Of a stretch of 64,000 bases of DNA, positions 44,188-54,123 are shown piece after piece (the first letter of the stretch is position 1; each line of letters opens with the position of its first letter). The DNA is taken from positions 2,046,001 to 2,110,000 of the forward strand of contig NZ_CP077092.1 in the NCBI RefSeq assembly GCF_014268585.2, read 5' to 3'. The position numbers were made by a program, and so were the translations under genes. The notes below the pieces were generated by a model. The model was not told where the DNA came from and searched no databases. It saw only the letters and a list, made by a program, of their open reading frames with translations. The DNA is from Pseudomonas iranensis. GTDB taxonomy: Bacteria > Pseudomonadota > Gammaproteobacteria > Pseudomonadales > Pseudomonadaceae.

Positions 44188-45096
44188 GTGATCACTTCCC
44201 GACTTCGTACCCTGCGCGACCACATCCGTTGGGCCGTCAGCCGCTTCCATGGGGAGGATCTGTTTTTCGGTCATGGCACCGACAACGCCTGGGACGAGGC
44301 GCGCCAGTTGGTGCTGGGCGCTTTGCACCTGCCATGGGAAATCGCCGACAGCTATCTTGATTGCGCGCTGGAAGATGACGAACTGGTCAATCTGCAGCGC
44401 TTGCTCAAGCGTCGTATCGAAGAACGTATTCCTACCGCCTATCTGCTTGGTGAAGCGTGGTTCTGCGGCATGTCGTTCATCGTCGACCAGCGTGTGCTGA
44501 TTCCGCGTTCGCCGATCGGTGAGCTGATCGAAAACCGCTTTGCGCCGTGGATCGGCAGCGAGCCGGCACGAATTCTCGACCTGTGCGCGGGTTCCGGCTG
44601 CATCGGCATTGCCTGCGCTTACGAATTCCAGAATGCCGAAGTGGTGCTCGCGGACCTGTCGTTCGAAGCGCTGGAAGTGGCCAATCAGAACATTGAGCGC
44701 CATGGTGTCGATGAGCGCGTCTATACGGTGCAGGGTGATGGCTTCGATGGTTTGCCGGGTCAGCGTTTCGATCTGATCGTGTCGAACCCGCCCTACGTCG
44801 ACGCCGAAGATTTCGCCGACATGCCGGACGAATATCAACATGAGCCGGAACTCGGTCTGGCCTGCGGCGATGATGGTCTGAATCTGGTCCGGCGCATGCT
44901 CGCCGAAGCGGCGGATCACCTGACCGAGAAGGGTTTGTTGATTGTCGAAGTGGGCAACAGCCAGGTGCACGTCGAGGCGTTGTACCCGGAAGTCGATTTC
45001 GCCTGGCTGGAATTCCAGCGCGGCGGGCATGGCGTGTTCATGCTGACAGCCGAGCAGTGCCGCGCGCATCAGGCCCTGTTCGCCTCCCGCGTCTAA
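44188..45096 (+). CDS. prmB: Ribosomal protein L3 N5-glutamine methyltransferase
   Basis: 302 residues from a GTG at 44188 (TGGAGT upstream). SAM-binding motif '[19 protein letters not shown]' near residue 131 and the Gln-methyltransferase NPPY tetrapeptide ('[19 protein letters not shown]') near residue 198. The acidic N-terminal helical domain and length fit PrmB rather than PrmC/HemK. It methylates a glutamine of L3 to aid ribosome assembly. Its place near aroC matches P. aeruginosa gene order. Confidence 0.94.
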   Translation: MITSRLRTLRDHIRWAVSRFHGEDLFFGHGTDNAWDEARQLVLGALHLPWEIADSYLDCALEDDELVNLQRLLKRRIEERIPTAYLLGEAWFCGMSFIVDQRVLIPRSPIGELIENRFAPWIGSEPARILDLCAGSGCIGIACAYEFQNAEVVLADLSFEALEVANQNIERHGVDERVYTVQGDGFDGLPGQRFDLIVSNPPYVDAEDFADMPDEYQHEPELGLACGDDGLNLVRRMLAEAADHLTEKGLLIVEVGNSQVHVEALYPEVDFAWLEFQRGGHGVFMLTAEQCRAHQALFASRV

Positions 45097-45106
45097 GGTT
45101 GTGGCA

Positions 45107-45137
45107 GATCGTTCCCACGCAGAGCATGGGAACGATC
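45107..45137. terminator. Bidirectional hairpin between convergent genes
   Basis: GATCGTTCCCA (45107-45117) pairs with TGGGAACGATC (45127-45137) over a 9-nt loop, between convergent prmB and the 263-residue protein gene. No T-run; this hairpin is a common Pseudomonas intergenic repeat. Confidence 0.65.
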
Positions 45138-45154
45138 AGTACGCGCTCAAGCCC

Positions 45155-45946
45155 TCAGCGGTGCGTAGCAATCCAGATCAACAACCCCGCCTGAAACACC
45201 GCAAACGCCACTAGACACGTAATGGTGAAGCGCAGCCCGGCGTCTTCGCGCTTGAACTTGCTGACTTTCTCTTCCTGCTTCTTCAGCTTCACTTCCTGCT
45301 CGGCCAGGTTCTGTTCGGCCTGCTGCAGCATCTGCGCGGCTTCAAGAATCTCGACGATCTGCAGTTTCTCGCTGTTCCAATCACCCAGCAGATCACCGAC
45401 CTGAACCGCCTTGATGCTGCCTTTCAAATGCTGGGCATCGGCGTAAGCCACATCGAAACCGTGCACGCGCAGGAAATGGTCGCGGCGCAAGCGAGTGTCT
45501 TCGTTTAGCGCGTCCTTGTTGTTCAGGTCCATGCCGTCGACGGTGTAGCCGGGCCAGCGTTTTTTCGCCCAGTTGATGCCTTGCGCGGCCATGAAGCGGC
45601 CGATACCGCGATTCAGCGGTTCGATCTGCAAGCCACTGTCGGGACCGAAACTCACACGTTTGCTCGCGTGGTCGACCCAAACATCGAGATGATTTTGTTC
45701 TTTGCGCACGCGCTGATTGGGCAGTTTGATCGCCATGCGCATCAGGCTGCGTTCTTTGCTGTTGCGCTCGGCGTAACCGAATTCGACAAAGCGCAACGGC
45801 CGGCCGCCGGTGTTGCGGTCGGTCTGTAGCGGCGCCAGGCGGAGCATCTTGTGGTGCTCGGCCTGAACATCCGCCCACGGCAGTTCGACCGCTGGCGGTG
45901 CGTCTTTTTCAGCGCTGGTGTCGGGTGAAGTCTGGGTTTCAGTCAT
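45155..45946 (-). CDS. Conserved-looking membrane-anchored coiled-coil protein, unknown
   Basis: 263 residues. After a Pro/Ala-rich start comes a globular region with 'RPLRFVEFGYAERNSKERSL' and 'NRGIGRFMAAQGINWAKKRWPGY'. Residues about 205-235 form a Glu/Gln/Lys coiled coil and the C-terminus is a single membrane helix ('FTITCLVAFAVFQAGLLIWIA'), so the bulk should face the cytoplasm as a tail-anchored protein. It lies between prmB and a hydrolase gene. No function is proposed. Confidence 0.78.
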   Translation of the reverse strand: MTETQTSPDTSAEKDAPPAVELPWADVQAEHHKMLRLAPLQTDRNTGGRPLRFVEFGYAERNSKERSLMRMAIKLPNQRVRKEQNHLDVWVDHASKRVSFGPDSGLQIEPLNRGIGRFMAAQGINWAKKRWPGYTVDGMDLNNKDALNEDTRLRRDHFLRVHGFDVAYADAQHLKGSIKAVQVGDLLGDWNSEKLQIVEILEAAQMLQQAEQNLAEQEVKLKKQEEKVSKFKREDAGLRFTITCLVAFAVFQAGLLIWIATHR

Positions 45947-46045
45947 AACGGCGAGATCCTGTCCAAGCCCTGCTTGCCGCCAGACGTTGCGCTGGCGACA
46001 AAGGCTTATCGGCCGTTTTCTGTGAGGCTGGAGGGTAAAACGCAG

Positions 46046-46999
46046 TTAACTTGCACGAATTCCGTCAATAAATTCGATGACGGCAGCGCCCAGTTCGGCG
46101 GCCAGGGGCAAATTCGGGTCCTTGTAGGAGGCCAATTGCCGCTTCATGTCGTTGTGGACGATGCGCAGCACATGGTTCATGCCTTCGATCACCGTCAGTT
46201 GCGCGTCCGGTTTCGCCGCCTTGAGCAGCTTCGCGTCTTCGGTGCCGACCTGAATGTCGTTGCTGCCCTGGACGATCAGTGCCGGCATTTTCAGCTGGGC
46301 AAAGGCTTGCGCCGGGTCCTGACGGAACAGCGAAATCAGGTATGGCTGCACGCTCGGGCGAAAGATCACCTGCAACGGTTGCGGCACGTTGTCATCGGTG
46401 TGGCCGGCCTTGAGGCTGTCGAGCAGTTCGTTGCTGCGCAGCATCAGTGGCGGCGGCAGGCTGCGCGCCAACTGTTCGCGGATTACCTGATCGACCGGCC
46501 GCGCGCTGCCGGACAGCGAAATCACCGCCGCTGCGTCCAGCTTCGGCGCAGCGAGGCTGGCAATCAGCGCGCCTTCGCTGTGGCCGAGCAGAATCAGTTT
46601 ACCGAAACGCGGATCGGCCTTGAGCTTCTGCCCCCACGCCACGGCGTCCGCCGCATAGCCCTCTACTGACAGCTCACGTTCATCGGGAGCGGCCGCCAGA
46701 CTCGCCGCGACGCCGCGCTTGTCGTAGCGCACACTGGCGATGTTGTGTTTGGCCAGCACCCAGGCCAAGCGCTTGAGGCTGTCATTGCGCCCGCCGTCGG
46801 GGTTGTTTCCGTCGCGATCTGTAGGACCCGAGCCAGAAATCATCAGAACAATCGGCACCGGGCTGTCGGACTTGGGCAGCAACAGCGAGCCGAAAAGTTC
46901 GCCGCTGCCGGTGTCCAGAGTGACCGGGCGCTGTAGGACTGTCGCTTGGGCAAAGCCGGTAAAGAGGGTAAGACTCAAGATCAGAACTCGCAGCATCAT
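46046..46999 (-). CDS. Exported alpha/beta hydrolase (S33-like)
   Basis: About 317 residues from the ATG at 46999 (a GTG at 47044 is possible). The signal peptide 'MLRVLILSLTLFTGFAQA' predicts periplasmic location. Nucleophile elbow GHSEG (Ser) lies near residue 153, preceded by an oxyanion-type 'LMISGSGPTDRDGN', with a late Asp in 'ALIVQGSNDIQVGTEDA' and His in 'EGMNHVLRI'. The family includes esterases and peptidases. It is divergent from aroC. Confidence 0.85.
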   Translation of the reverse strand: MMLRVLILSLTLFTGFAQATVLQRPVTLDTGSGELFGSLLLPKSDSPVPIVLMISGSGPTDRDGNNPDGGRNDSLKRLAWVLAKHNIASVRYDKRGVAASLAAAPDERELSVEGYAADAVAWGQKLKADPRFGKLILLGHSEGALIASLAAPKLDAAAVISLSGSARPVDQVIREQLARSLPPPLMLRSNELLDSLKAGHTDDNVPQPLQVIFRPSVQPYLISLFRQDPAQAFAQLKMPALIVQGSNDIQVGTEDAKLLKAAKPDAQLTVIEGMNHVLRIVHNDMKRQLASYKDPNLPLAAELGAAVIEFIDGIRAS

Positions 47000-47129
47000 C
47001 ACGCCATCATTGGTCAAGGTGCCGGTTGGACTCGCCAGCACCACTAAGGTTCGAGGATGAACTACTCGGTTAGCCTGCGTATACTGGCGCGCATCAAGAA
47101 TTCGGGTTTGATTTCACGGAGCGTCCTGC

Positions 47130-48221
47130 ATGTCCGGCAATACCTACGGCAAGTTGTTCACTGTCACCACCGCTGGCGAAAGCCATGGTCCGGCGTTGGT
47201 CGCCATTGTCGACGGCTGCCCGCCGGGTCTGGAGATTTCCCTGGAAGATCTGCAGCGCGACCTCGATCGCCGCAAGCCTGGCACCAGCCGCCACACCACC
47301 CAGCGCCAGGAAGCCGATGAAGTCGAAATCCTTTCCGGCGTGTTCGAGGGCCGCACCACCGGTTGCTCGATCGGCCTGCTGATTCGCAATACCGACCAGA
47401 AGTCCAAGGACTACTCGGCGATCAAGGACCTGTTCCGCCCGGCCCACGCCGACTACACCTATCACCACAAATACGGCGAGCGCGATTATCGCGGCGGTGG
47501 CCGCAGTTCCGCGCGGGAAACCGCCATGCGCGTAGCGGCCGGTGCGATCGCCAAGAAGTATCTGGCCAGTCAGGGCATCGTCATCCGCGGTTACATGAGC
47601 CAGCTCGGCCCGATCGAAATACCGTTCAAGACCTGGGATTCGGTCGAAGAAAACGCTTTCTTCAGCCCTGACCCGGACAAGGTCCCGGAGCTGGAAGCCT
47701 ACATGGACCAGTTGCGCCGCGATCAGGACTCGGTCGGGGCGAAGATTACCGTGGTCGCCGAAGGCGTGATGCCGGGTCTTGGCGAACCGATTTTCGACCG
47801 CCTCGACGCCGAACTGGCCCATGCGCTAATGAGCATCAACGCGGTCAAAGGCGTGGAGATCGGCGCCGGTTTCGCCTGTGTCGCCCAGCGCGGCACCGAA
47901 CACCGCGATGAACTGACGCCGGAAGGATTCCTCAGCAACAACGCCGGCGGCATCCTCGGTGGCATCTCGTCCGGCCAGCCAATCGTTGCGCATCTGGCAT
48001 TGAAACCGACCTCGAGCATTACGACGCCGGGCCGTTCGATCGACGTGAATGGCAACCCGGTCGACGTGATCACCAAGGGTCGTCACGACCCATGCGTCGG
48101 CATCCGCGCGACGCCGATCGCCGAAGCGATGATGGCCATCGTGCTGATGGATCACCTGCTGCGCCACCGTGGGCAGAACGCCGATGTGCGCGTGAGCACG
48201 CCGGTGCTGGGCCAGCTCTGA
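47130..48221 (+). CDS. aroC: Chorismate synthase
   Basis: 363 residues, standard size. Signatures: '[18 protein letters not shown]' at residues 15-32, '[19 protein letters not shown]' near residue 124 and '[17 protein letters not shown]' at the end, covering the FMN and EPSP-binding motifs. It makes chorismate from EPSP, the last shikimate step. The stop overlaps a 9-codon reading frame (TGATG) and the MFS gene follows at once. Confidence 0.98.
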   Translation: MSGNTYGKLFTVTTAGESHGPALVAIVDGCPPGLEISLEDLQRDLDRRKPGTSRHTTQRQEADEVEILSGVFEGRTTGCSIGLLIRNTDQKSKDYSAIKDLFRPAHADYTYHHKYGERDYRGGGRSSARETAMRVAAGAIAKKYLASQGIVIRGYMSQLGPIEIPFKTWDSVEENAFFSPDPDKVPELEAYMDQLRRDQDSVGAKITVVAEGVMPGLGEPIFDRLDAELAHALMSINAVKGVEIGAGFACVAQRGTEHRDELTPEGFLSNNAGGILGGISSGQPIVAHLALKPTSSITTPGRSIDVNGNPVDVITKGRHDPCVGIRATPIAEAMMAIVLMDHLLRHRGQNADVRVSTPVLGQL

Positions 48222-48255
48222 TGGCTGCGCTCAAAGCCGTCGCGGCATAACCGGC

Positions 48256-49401
48256 GTGGCGGCGCTTCCTTACTGGCGGCTGTCCAGTTTCTATCTGTTC
48301 TATTTCGCCTTGCTCGGTTCGACAGCGCCGTTTCTGGCGCTGTACTTCGATCACCTCGGCTTCAGCGCCGCACGCATCGGCGAGCTGGTGGCGATTCCGA
48401 TGCTGATGCGCTGCGTGGCGCCGAACATCTGGGGCTGGCTCGGCGATTACACCGGCAGGCGTCTGGCCATCGTGCGCTTTGGCGCGGTGTGCACGTTGCT
48501 GACCTTTTCGCTGATTTTCGTCAGCCAGACCTACGCCTGGCTGGCCATGGTCATGGCTCTGCATGCGTTCTTCTGGCACGCGGTGCTGCCGCAGTTCGAA
48601 GTCATCACCCTCGCGCATCTGCAAGGGCAAACATCGCGCTACAGCCAGATTCGCCTGTGGGGCTCGATCGGTTTCATCATCACTGTGGTAGTGCTGGGGC
48701 GGCTTTTCGAATGGCTAAGCCTGGACATCTACCCGGCGGCGCTGGTGCTGATCATGGCCGGTATCGTCCTGAGTAGCCTGTGGGTGCCGAATGCACAGCC
48801 GGCGCAAGGCAATCGACCGCCGGGCGAGGGCTTTCTCAAGCAATTGCGCCATCCCGGCGTGTTGGCGTTTTATGCCTGCGTCGCGCTGATGCAGGTCAGC
48901 CACGGGCCGTATTACACCTTTCTGACGTTGCACCTTGAGCGCCTCGGTTACAGCCGTGGCGTCATCGGCCTGCTCTGGGCCGTGGGAGTGGTGGCGGAAG
49001 TGCTGATGTTCATGGCCATGAGCCGCATTCTGGCGCGCTTTTCCCTGCGTCGGGTGCTGCTGGCGAGTTTCCTGCTGGCGGCGTTGCGCTGGGTGCTTCT
49101 CGGATCATTCGCTGAATTTCTCTGGGTGCTGTTGTTCGCCCAAGTGCTGCACGCAGCGACTTTCGGCAGCTTTCATGCGGCTGCCATCGCTTTCGTGCAA
49201 CGTAGTTTCGGCGCCCGCCAGCAAGGCCAGGGCCAAGCGCTGTATGCGGCACTGGCCGGCACCGGCGGGGCGCTCGGTGCGCTGTATTCCGGTTACAGCT
49301 GGAATGCCCTCGGCGCGACAATGACCTTTAGTATTGCCAGTCTCGCAGCGCTTGCCGCTGCCGTTATCATTGCCACACGTATGCAAGAGGACAGGCCATG
49401 A
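48256..49401 (+). CDS. MFS transporter (LacY/NarK-like 12-span permease)
   Basis: 381 residues from a GTG at 48256, five bases after the 9-codon frame that follows aroC. Twelve hydrophobic segments; the first loop 'GLSAARIGELVAIPMLMRC' region and 'GDYTGRRLAIVRFGA' (motif A) near residue 63 mark the major facilitator superfamily. The stop overlaps the mtnB start (ATGA). The conserved order aroC-MFS-mtnB suggests export of an aromatic precursor or uptake of a sulphur compound. Substrate unknown. Confidence 0.88.
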   Translation: MAALPYWRLSSFYLFYFALLGSTAPFLALYFDHLGFSAARIGELVAIPMLMRCVAPNIWGWLGDYTGRRLAIVRFGAVCTLLTFSLIFVSQTYAWLAMVMALHAFFWHAVLPQFEVITLAHLQGQTSRYSQIRLWGSIGFIITVVVLGRLFEWLSLDIYPAALVLIMAGIVLSSLWVPNAQPAQGNRPPGEGFLKQLRHPGVLAFYACVALMQVSHGPYYTFLTLHLERLGYSRGVIGLLWAVGVVAEVLMFMAMSRILARFSLRRVLLASFLLAALRWVLLGSFAEFLWVLLFAQVLHAATFGSFHAAAIAFVQRSFGARQQGQGQALYAALAGTGGALGALYSGYSWNALGATMTFSIASLAALAAAVIIATRMQEDRP

Positions 49402-50024
49402 GCCTTAGCCGTGAACAGCTCGCCCAGCAGATCGTCGATGCCGGGCGTTTTCTATATGGCCGGGGCTGGTCGCCAGCCACCAGCAGCAACTATTCGACAC
49501 GCCTGTCGCCGAGCGAAGCGCTGTTGACCGTATCGGGCAAGCACAAGGGCCAGTTGGGTGTGGATGACGTGCTCGCTACCGATCTGTCCGGCAATAGCCT
49601 GGAACCGGGCAAGAAACCCTCCGCCGAAACCTTGTTGCACACCCAGCTCTACCGCTGGCGCGCGGAGATCGGTGCGGTGCTGCACACTCATTCGGTGAAT
49701 GCCACGGTGCTGTCGCGCCTGACTCCGCAAGACTTCATCGAGTTCGAAGACTACGAATTGCAGAAAGCCTTCAGCGGCATCTCGACTCATGAATCGCGGG
49801 TGCGTGTGCCGATTTTCGACAACGATCAGGACATTGCGCGCCTCGCCGCCAAGGTGCAGCCTTGGCTCGACGCCCATCCCGATTGCGTCGGTTATCTGAT
49901 TCGCGGCCATGGCCTCTACACTTGGGGCGCGCAGATGAGCGACGCGCTGCGGCAGATCGAGGCTTTTGAATTCCTGTTTGAATGCGAGTTGAAAACCCGC
50001 AGCGTCATGAACCGCCAAGGCTGA
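49398..50024 (+). CDS. mtnB: Methylthioribulose-1-phosphate dehydratase
   Basis: 208 residues of the class II aldolase/adducin fold. The start overlaps the MFS stop. Metal ligands: 'GAVLHTHSVNATVLSR' (HxH) near residue 96 and 'LIRGHGLYTWG' (His) near residue 173. 'TPATSSNYSTR'-like residues appear in 'SPATSSNYSTRLS'. It dehydrates methylthioribulose-1-phosphate in methionine salvage. It is followed by mtnD and mtnC. Confidence 0.94.
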   Translation: MSLSREQLAQQIVDAGRFLYGRGWSPATSSNYSTRLSPSEALLTVSGKHKGQLGVDDVLATDLSGNSLEPGKKPSAETLLHTQLYRWRAEIGAVLHTHSVNATVLSRLTPQDFIEFEDYELQKAFSGISTHESRVRVPIFDNDQDIARLAAKVQPWLDAHPDCVGYLIRGHGLYTWGAQMSDALRQIEAFEFLFECELKTRSVMNRQG

Positions 50025-50116
50025 GTTCACCAGAAACAGCCCGTTTGCCTGATGCCACGCGGCGCCCGACCGGTCTGCAAGAGCCGGACGGCGCCGCCGC
50101 TACCGAGGAATTGCCC

Positions 50117-50662
50117 ATGAGCAGCCTGTCCGTTTATCACATTTCCAGCCCTGAGATTCCCAACAAGGTGCTGACCCATTTCGAAGACATCGCCTCGACG
50201 CTGGCCGAGCAGGGCGTGCGTTTCGACCGCTGGCAGGCCGCCGCGAAGATTCAGCCTGGCGCCAGTCAGGAAGAGGTCATCAGCGCTTATAAAGAGCAGA
50301 TCGACAAACTGATGACCGAGCGCGGCTACATCACCGTCGATGTGATCAGCCTCAACAGCGATCACCCGCAAAAAGCCGAGCTGCGCGCCAAGTTCCTCGA
50401 AGAGCACCGCCATGGCGAAGACGAAGTGCGATTTTTCGTTGCCGGTCGTGGCTTGTTTACCCTGCACATCGACGATTACGTCTATGCCGTTCTCTGTGAG
50501 AAGAACGACCTGATCTCGGTTCCGGCCGGCACCAAGCACTGGTTCGACATGGGCGAACATCCGCACTTTGTGGCGATCCGTCTGTTCAACAACCCGGAAG
50601 GCTGGGTTGCCAATTTCACCGGCGAAGACATCGCCGGTCGCTTCCCGCGTCTGGAGGACTGA
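50117..50662 (+). CDS. mtnD: Acireductone dioxygenase
   Basis: 181 residues from the ATG at 50117 (GAGGAA upstream). Cupin fold with the ARD metal motif: '[18 protein letters not shown]' (His, His, Glu) near residues 94-110 and '[12 protein letters not shown]' (His) near residue 140. With Fe it yields the keto acid of methionine and formate; with Ni it gives an off-pathway product. It lies 4 bp ahead of mtnC. Confidence 0.97.
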   Translation: MSSLSVYHISSPEIPNKVLTHFEDIASTLAEQGVRFDRWQAAAKIQPGASQEEVISAYKEQIDKLMTERGYITVDVISLNSDHPQKAELRAKFLEEHRHGEDEVRFFVAGRGLFTLHIDDYVYAVLCEKNDLISVPAGTKHWFDMGEHPHFVAIRLFNNPEGWVANFTGEDIAGRFPRLED

Positions 50663-50666
50663 AACC

Positions 50667-51350
50667 GTGTCGATCAAAGCCATCCTCACCGACATTGAAG
50701 GCACCACCAGCGCGGTGAGTTTCGTCTTCGACGTGCTGTTTCCCTACGCCGCCGAACATTTGCCCGAATTTGTGCGGCAGAACGCTTCGCGTGCTGATGT
50801 CGCCGAACAGCTCGACGCCGTGCGTCGCGAGAGCTTTGAGCCGCAGGCCGATGTTGAACGGGTTGTTGAAATCCTCTTGAGCTGGATCGCCGAAGACCGC
50901 AAGGCCACGCCGCTCAAGGCATTGCAAGGCATGGTCTGGGCGCAGGGCTATCAGGCCGGGCAGTTGAAAGGGCATGTTTATCCGGATGCCGTTGAAGCGC
51001 TGCAACGTTGGCATGCGGCCGGTTATCAACTGTTTGTTTACTCGTCCGGCTCGATCCAGGCGCAGAAGCTGATCTTCGGTTGCTCGGAGGCGGGGGATCT
51101 GACACCGCTGTTCAGCGGCTATTTCGACACCACATCAGGGCCGAAGCGTGAAGCGCAGTCCTACCGCAACATTCAGCAGGCGGTAGGTGTTGAAGCCGAT
51201 GAAATCCTGTTCCTCTCGGACATCGTCGAAGAACTCGACGCTGCCCAGTCGGCCGGCATGAAAACCTGCGGTCTGGCGCGTGAAGGCGGGGAGTTGGCAG
51301 GGCACGTGACGGTGGACAGCTTTACTGGAATCGAACCGGAAGCGTTTTGA
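50667..51350 (+). CDS. mtnC: Enolase-phosphatase E1
   Basis: 227 residues from a GTG at 50667 (GGAGG upstream, inside the end of mtnD). HAD motif '[15 protein letters not shown]' (DIEGT; Asp nucleophile) at residues 7-20, '[16 protein letters not shown]' (motif II Ser) and '[13 protein letters not shown]' (motif IV). It enolises and dephosphorylates 2,3-diketo-5-methylthiopentyl-1-phosphate, feeding MtnD. A strong terminator follows. Confidence 0.97.
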   Translation: MSIKAILTDIEGTTSAVSFVFDVLFPYAAEHLPEFVRQNASRADVAEQLDAVRRESFEPQADVERVVEILLSWIAEDRKATPLKALQGMVWAQGYQAGQLKGHVYPDAVEALQRWHAAGYQLFVYSSGSIQAQKLIFGCSEAGDLTPLFSGYFDTTSGPKREAQSYRNIQQAVGVEADEILFLSDIVEELDAAQSAGMKTCGLAREGGELAGHVTVDSFTGIEPEAF

Positions 51351-51366
51351 CCATTGCACACATCCC

Positions 51367-51457
51367 TGTAGGAGCTGTCGAGTGAAACGAGGCTGCGATC
51401 TTTCGATTTAGGCCTGAAATCAAGATCAAAAGATCGCAGCGTGCCGCAGCTCCTACA
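51367..51457. repeat. Interrupted inverted repeat (degraded copy of the 41-117 element)
   Basis: 'tgtaggagctg' (51367) and 'cagctcctaca' (51447), with inner 'gctgcgatcttt' and 'aaagatcgcagc', reproduce the ends of the hairpin at the window start but with the centre changed. Confidence 0.75.
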
Positions 51458-51473
51458 AAAATCCTGAGCACAT

Positions 51474-51514
51474 AAAAACAGGCCGTGAAGCACATGCTCC
51501 ACGGCCTGTTTTTG
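51474..51514. terminator. Strong bidirectional terminator between mtnC and the DUF3509 gene
   Basis: CAGGCCGTG (51479-51487) pairs exactly with CACGGCCTG (51500-51508). T-runs follow on the plus strand and an A-run precedes the stem (T-run on the minus strand), so it can end both convergent transcripts. Confidence 0.9.
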
Positions 51515-51525
51515 TTTAAAGCAAA

Positions 51526-51804
51526 TTACAGCGAGTGATACGTCGGCAGAGCAAAACGCTGCTGGCTCTGCAGCATTGCAATTTGCGGCAGCTCGCTGGC
51601 TTGTTCGGCCAGGTCGCGGCGGATCGCGCTGATCGCCCACGACAGTTGGTCACCGGCATGCAGTTGCTGATACGAAAGGGCGCGTTTGAAGACTTTGCCG
51701 TCGCTGCTACGCAGAGTGAGCAGGATGCCACCGTCAGGACGTGGGGCAGTGCTGACTTCGTAGTTGGAGAACAGCGATGTAAATTTTTCTTGAATAAGGC
51801 TCAT
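51526..51804 (-). CDS. DUF3509-type small protein
   Basis: 92 residues from the ATG at 51804; the long upstream extension has no support. It looks like the Pseudomonas DUF3509 family: 'SLIQEKFTSLFSNYEVSTAP', 'GGILLTLRSSDGKVFKRALS', then an amphipathic helix 'IRRDLAEQASELP'. It is soluble with no catalytic motif, and function is unknown. Expression may be controlled from the AT-rich region upstream. Confidence 0.8.
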   Translation of the reverse strand: MSLIQEKFTSLFSNYEVSTAPRPDGGILLTLRSSDGKVFKRALSYQQLHAGDQLSWAISAIRRDLAEQASELPQIAMLQSQQRFALPTYHSL

Positions 51805-52189
51805 GTCATCAGCTCCGTATGTACTTGAATGGCAAGCATGCGGAGGTAGTTGCAGCGTTTGTGCCAGTATTGATGCGAATAAAATCCCTTTAAAATCAAT
51901 AAGTTGAAGGCATTGCATTTTGCAGGCGTCGTGCAATCTGCATGAATGGCCATCGTGCATCCTGCATTTTGCGTGATTTTTCTCCGTACAACGGAACCAA
52001 ACGTCCGTACCAGAATCCGCTCTTCCCCGGAGGCGCGACGGGATACAAATCATTGCAAAAACCGCGTGTACAGCCCCGCGATCACTGACGTACTTTCCTT
52101 CTCGACCCACGGCGTAAACGCGTCGGTCGCAGTCATTACCCGATAACAAGAACAGCGGTCTGCACGTCAAGATCGAACGGGGAGCTTTC
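51805..52189. promoter_or_regulatory. 385-bp divergent region with repeated TGCATTTTGC
   Basis: TGCATTTTGC occurs at 51914 and again at 51963, 49 bp apart, with TCGTGCA copies in between, between the DUF3509 and acyl-CoA synthetase genes. The rest is featureless. The repeats could be regulator sites but no known consensus was matched. Confidence 0.4.
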
Positions 52190-54028
52190 ATGCGTCACGC
52201 ACCAAGCGACACGATTACCTGGGGCATGATGCTCCGCAAACTGCCGATGATCGCCAAGGCCATCCCCCGGGTGGTCAAAGGCATGAAGGTGGCCAACGTC
52301 ACGGATCCGACCCAAACGTGCGGCCTGGGCTGGACGTTCGAGCAGGCGACGCTGCGCAATCCCGATGGTGTGGCGTTGTTGCAGGGCGACGTGGCGTTGA
52401 CCTATACACAGGTCAATCAGTGGGCCAATCGCATTGCGCATTACCTGAGCGAGCAAGGCATCGGCAAGGGCGATGTGGTCGCGGTGTTTATCGAGAACCG
52501 TGCGGAATTACTGGTGACAATCCTGGCGCTGGCCAAGCTCGGCGCGGTGAGTGCGCTGCTCAATACCTCGTTGATGCGCGACACGCTTGTTCACAGCATC
52601 AATCTGGTTGCGCCGGTGGCTATTGTGGTTGGCGAAGAACTGACCGCTGCCTATGCCGGCGTGCGTGATCAGGTTGCGATCGCAGCGCCGCGCACCTGGT
52701 TCGTCGCCGATCAGGACACCTACAGCCATCCGGGCATCGCGCCCGAGGGTTACGTCAATCTGATCAGCACCAGTGCTGACGCCAGCAGCGATAACCCGCC
52801 GAGCAGCGCGCAAGTATTCTTCGACGATCCGTGTTTCTACATCTACACCTCCGGCACCACCGGCCTGCCCAAGGCCGGAGTGTTCAAGCATGGACGCTGG
52901 ATGCGCAGTTCGGCGAGCTTCGGCATGATCGCCCTCGATATGCGCCCGGATGATGTCGTTTACTGCACCTTGCCGCTGTATCACGCCACGGGCCTGTGCG
53001 TGTGCTGGGGATCGGCGATCAACGGCGCCTCGGGTTTCGCCATCCGCCGCAAGTTCAGCGCCAGCCAGTTCTGGACTGACGTGCGCCGCTATCGCGCAAC
53101 CACCATCGGCTATGTTGGTGAGCTGTGTCGCTACCTGGTCGAGCAACCGGTCAGCGCCGATGACAGCCGCCACGACGTGCGCAAGATGATTGGCAATGGT
53201 TTGCGTCCTGGTGCCTGGGCCGAGTTCAAGACGCGTTTTGCCGTCGAGCACATTTGTGAGCTGTACGCGGCGAGCGACGGCAACATCGGTTTCACCAACA
53301 TCCTCAATTTCGACAACACCGTCGGGTTTTCGCTGATGGCGTGGGAACTGGTCGCTTACGACCATGACAGTGGCGAGCCATTGCGCGGCGATGATGGTTT
53401 CATGCGCAAGGTCGGCAAGGGCGAGCAGGGCCTGCTGCTGGCGCGGATCGACGACAAGGCGCCGCTGGACGGTTACACCGACCCGCAGAAAACCGCCCGC
53501 GTCGTCCTCCACGATGTGTTCAACAAGGGCGATCGCTTTTTCAACACCGGCGACCTGCTGCGCAATATCGGTTTCGGCCATGCGCAGTTCGTTGATCGCC
53601 TCGGCGATACCTATCGCTGGAAGGGTGAAAACGTGTCGACCACCGAAGTCGAAAACCTGTTGCTGCAACATCCGCTGATCGCTGAAGCCGTGGCCTACGG
53701 TGTGGAAATCCCAAACACCAACGGGCGTGCGGGGATGGCTGCAATCACTCCCGCCGAATCCTTGGCCACGCTGGATTTTGCCGAACTGCTGAGCTTCGTC
53801 CGGCAACGCATGCCGGCTTATGCCGTGCCGTTGTTCTTGCGGGTGAAAGTGAAAATGGAAACCACCGGGACCTTCAAATATCAGAAGACACGCTTGAAAA
53901 CAGAAGGCTTTGACCCCGGGCTCACCGGCGATGACCCGATCTTCGCCTGGCTGCCGGGCAGCGAAACCTATGTGCATGTCAGTGAGCAAATCCTCGCTGA
54001 AATTCAACATGGCAAACATCGATATTGA
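52190..54028 (+). CDS. Long-chain acyl-CoA synthetase (FATP/FadD6-like)
   Basis: 612 residues; GGGGAG upstream. ANL-superfamily motifs: 'FYIYTSGTTGLPKAGVFKHG' (P-loop A3) near residue 218, 'YAASDGNIGFTN' (A5), 'NTGDLLRNIGFG' (A7, FNTGD) and the distal 'RWKGENVSTTEVE' (A8). Of the very-long-chain/FATP type rather than classic FadD. It activates fatty acids with ATP and CoA. A 30-residue hydrophobic N-terminus ('MMLRKLPMIAKAIPRVV') may attach it to membrane. Confidence 0.9.
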   Translation: MRHAPSDTITWGMMLRKLPMIAKAIPRVVKGMKVANVTDPTQTCGLGWTFEQATLRNPDGVALLQGDVALTYTQVNQWANRIAHYLSEQGIGKGDVVAVFIENRAELLVTILALAKLGAVSALLNTSLMRDTLVHSINLVAPVAIVVGEELTAAYAGVRDQVAIAAPRTWFVADQDTYSHPGIAPEGYVNLISTSADASSDNPPSSAQVFFDDPCFYIYTSGTTGLPKAGVFKHGRWMRSSASFGMIALDMRPDDVVYCTLPLYHATGLCVCWGSAINGASGFAIRRKFSASQFWTDVRRYRATTIGYVGELCRYLVEQPVSADDSRHDVRKMIGNGLRPGAWAEFKTRFAVEHICELYAASDGNIGFTNILNFDNTVGFSLMAWELVAYDHDSGEPLRGDDGFMRKVGKGEQGLLLARIDDKAPLDGYTDPQKTARVVLHDVFNKGDRFFNTGDLLRNIGFGHAQFVDRLGDTYRWKGENVSTTEVENLLLQHPLIAEAVAYGVEIPNTNGRAGMAAITPAESLATLDFAELLSFVRQRMPAYAVPLFLRVKVKMETTGTFKYQKTRLKTEGFDPGLTGDDPIFAWLPGSETYVHVSEQILAEIQHGKHRY

Positions 54029-54123
54029 GTGTGGCTATCGGGACGCTCGGAAAAAACCGAGTGACAGCCACCGTCGCGCTCGGGAAACTGTCGGCTTTCC
54101 GATAGACCGAAATGGAGTGCCCC

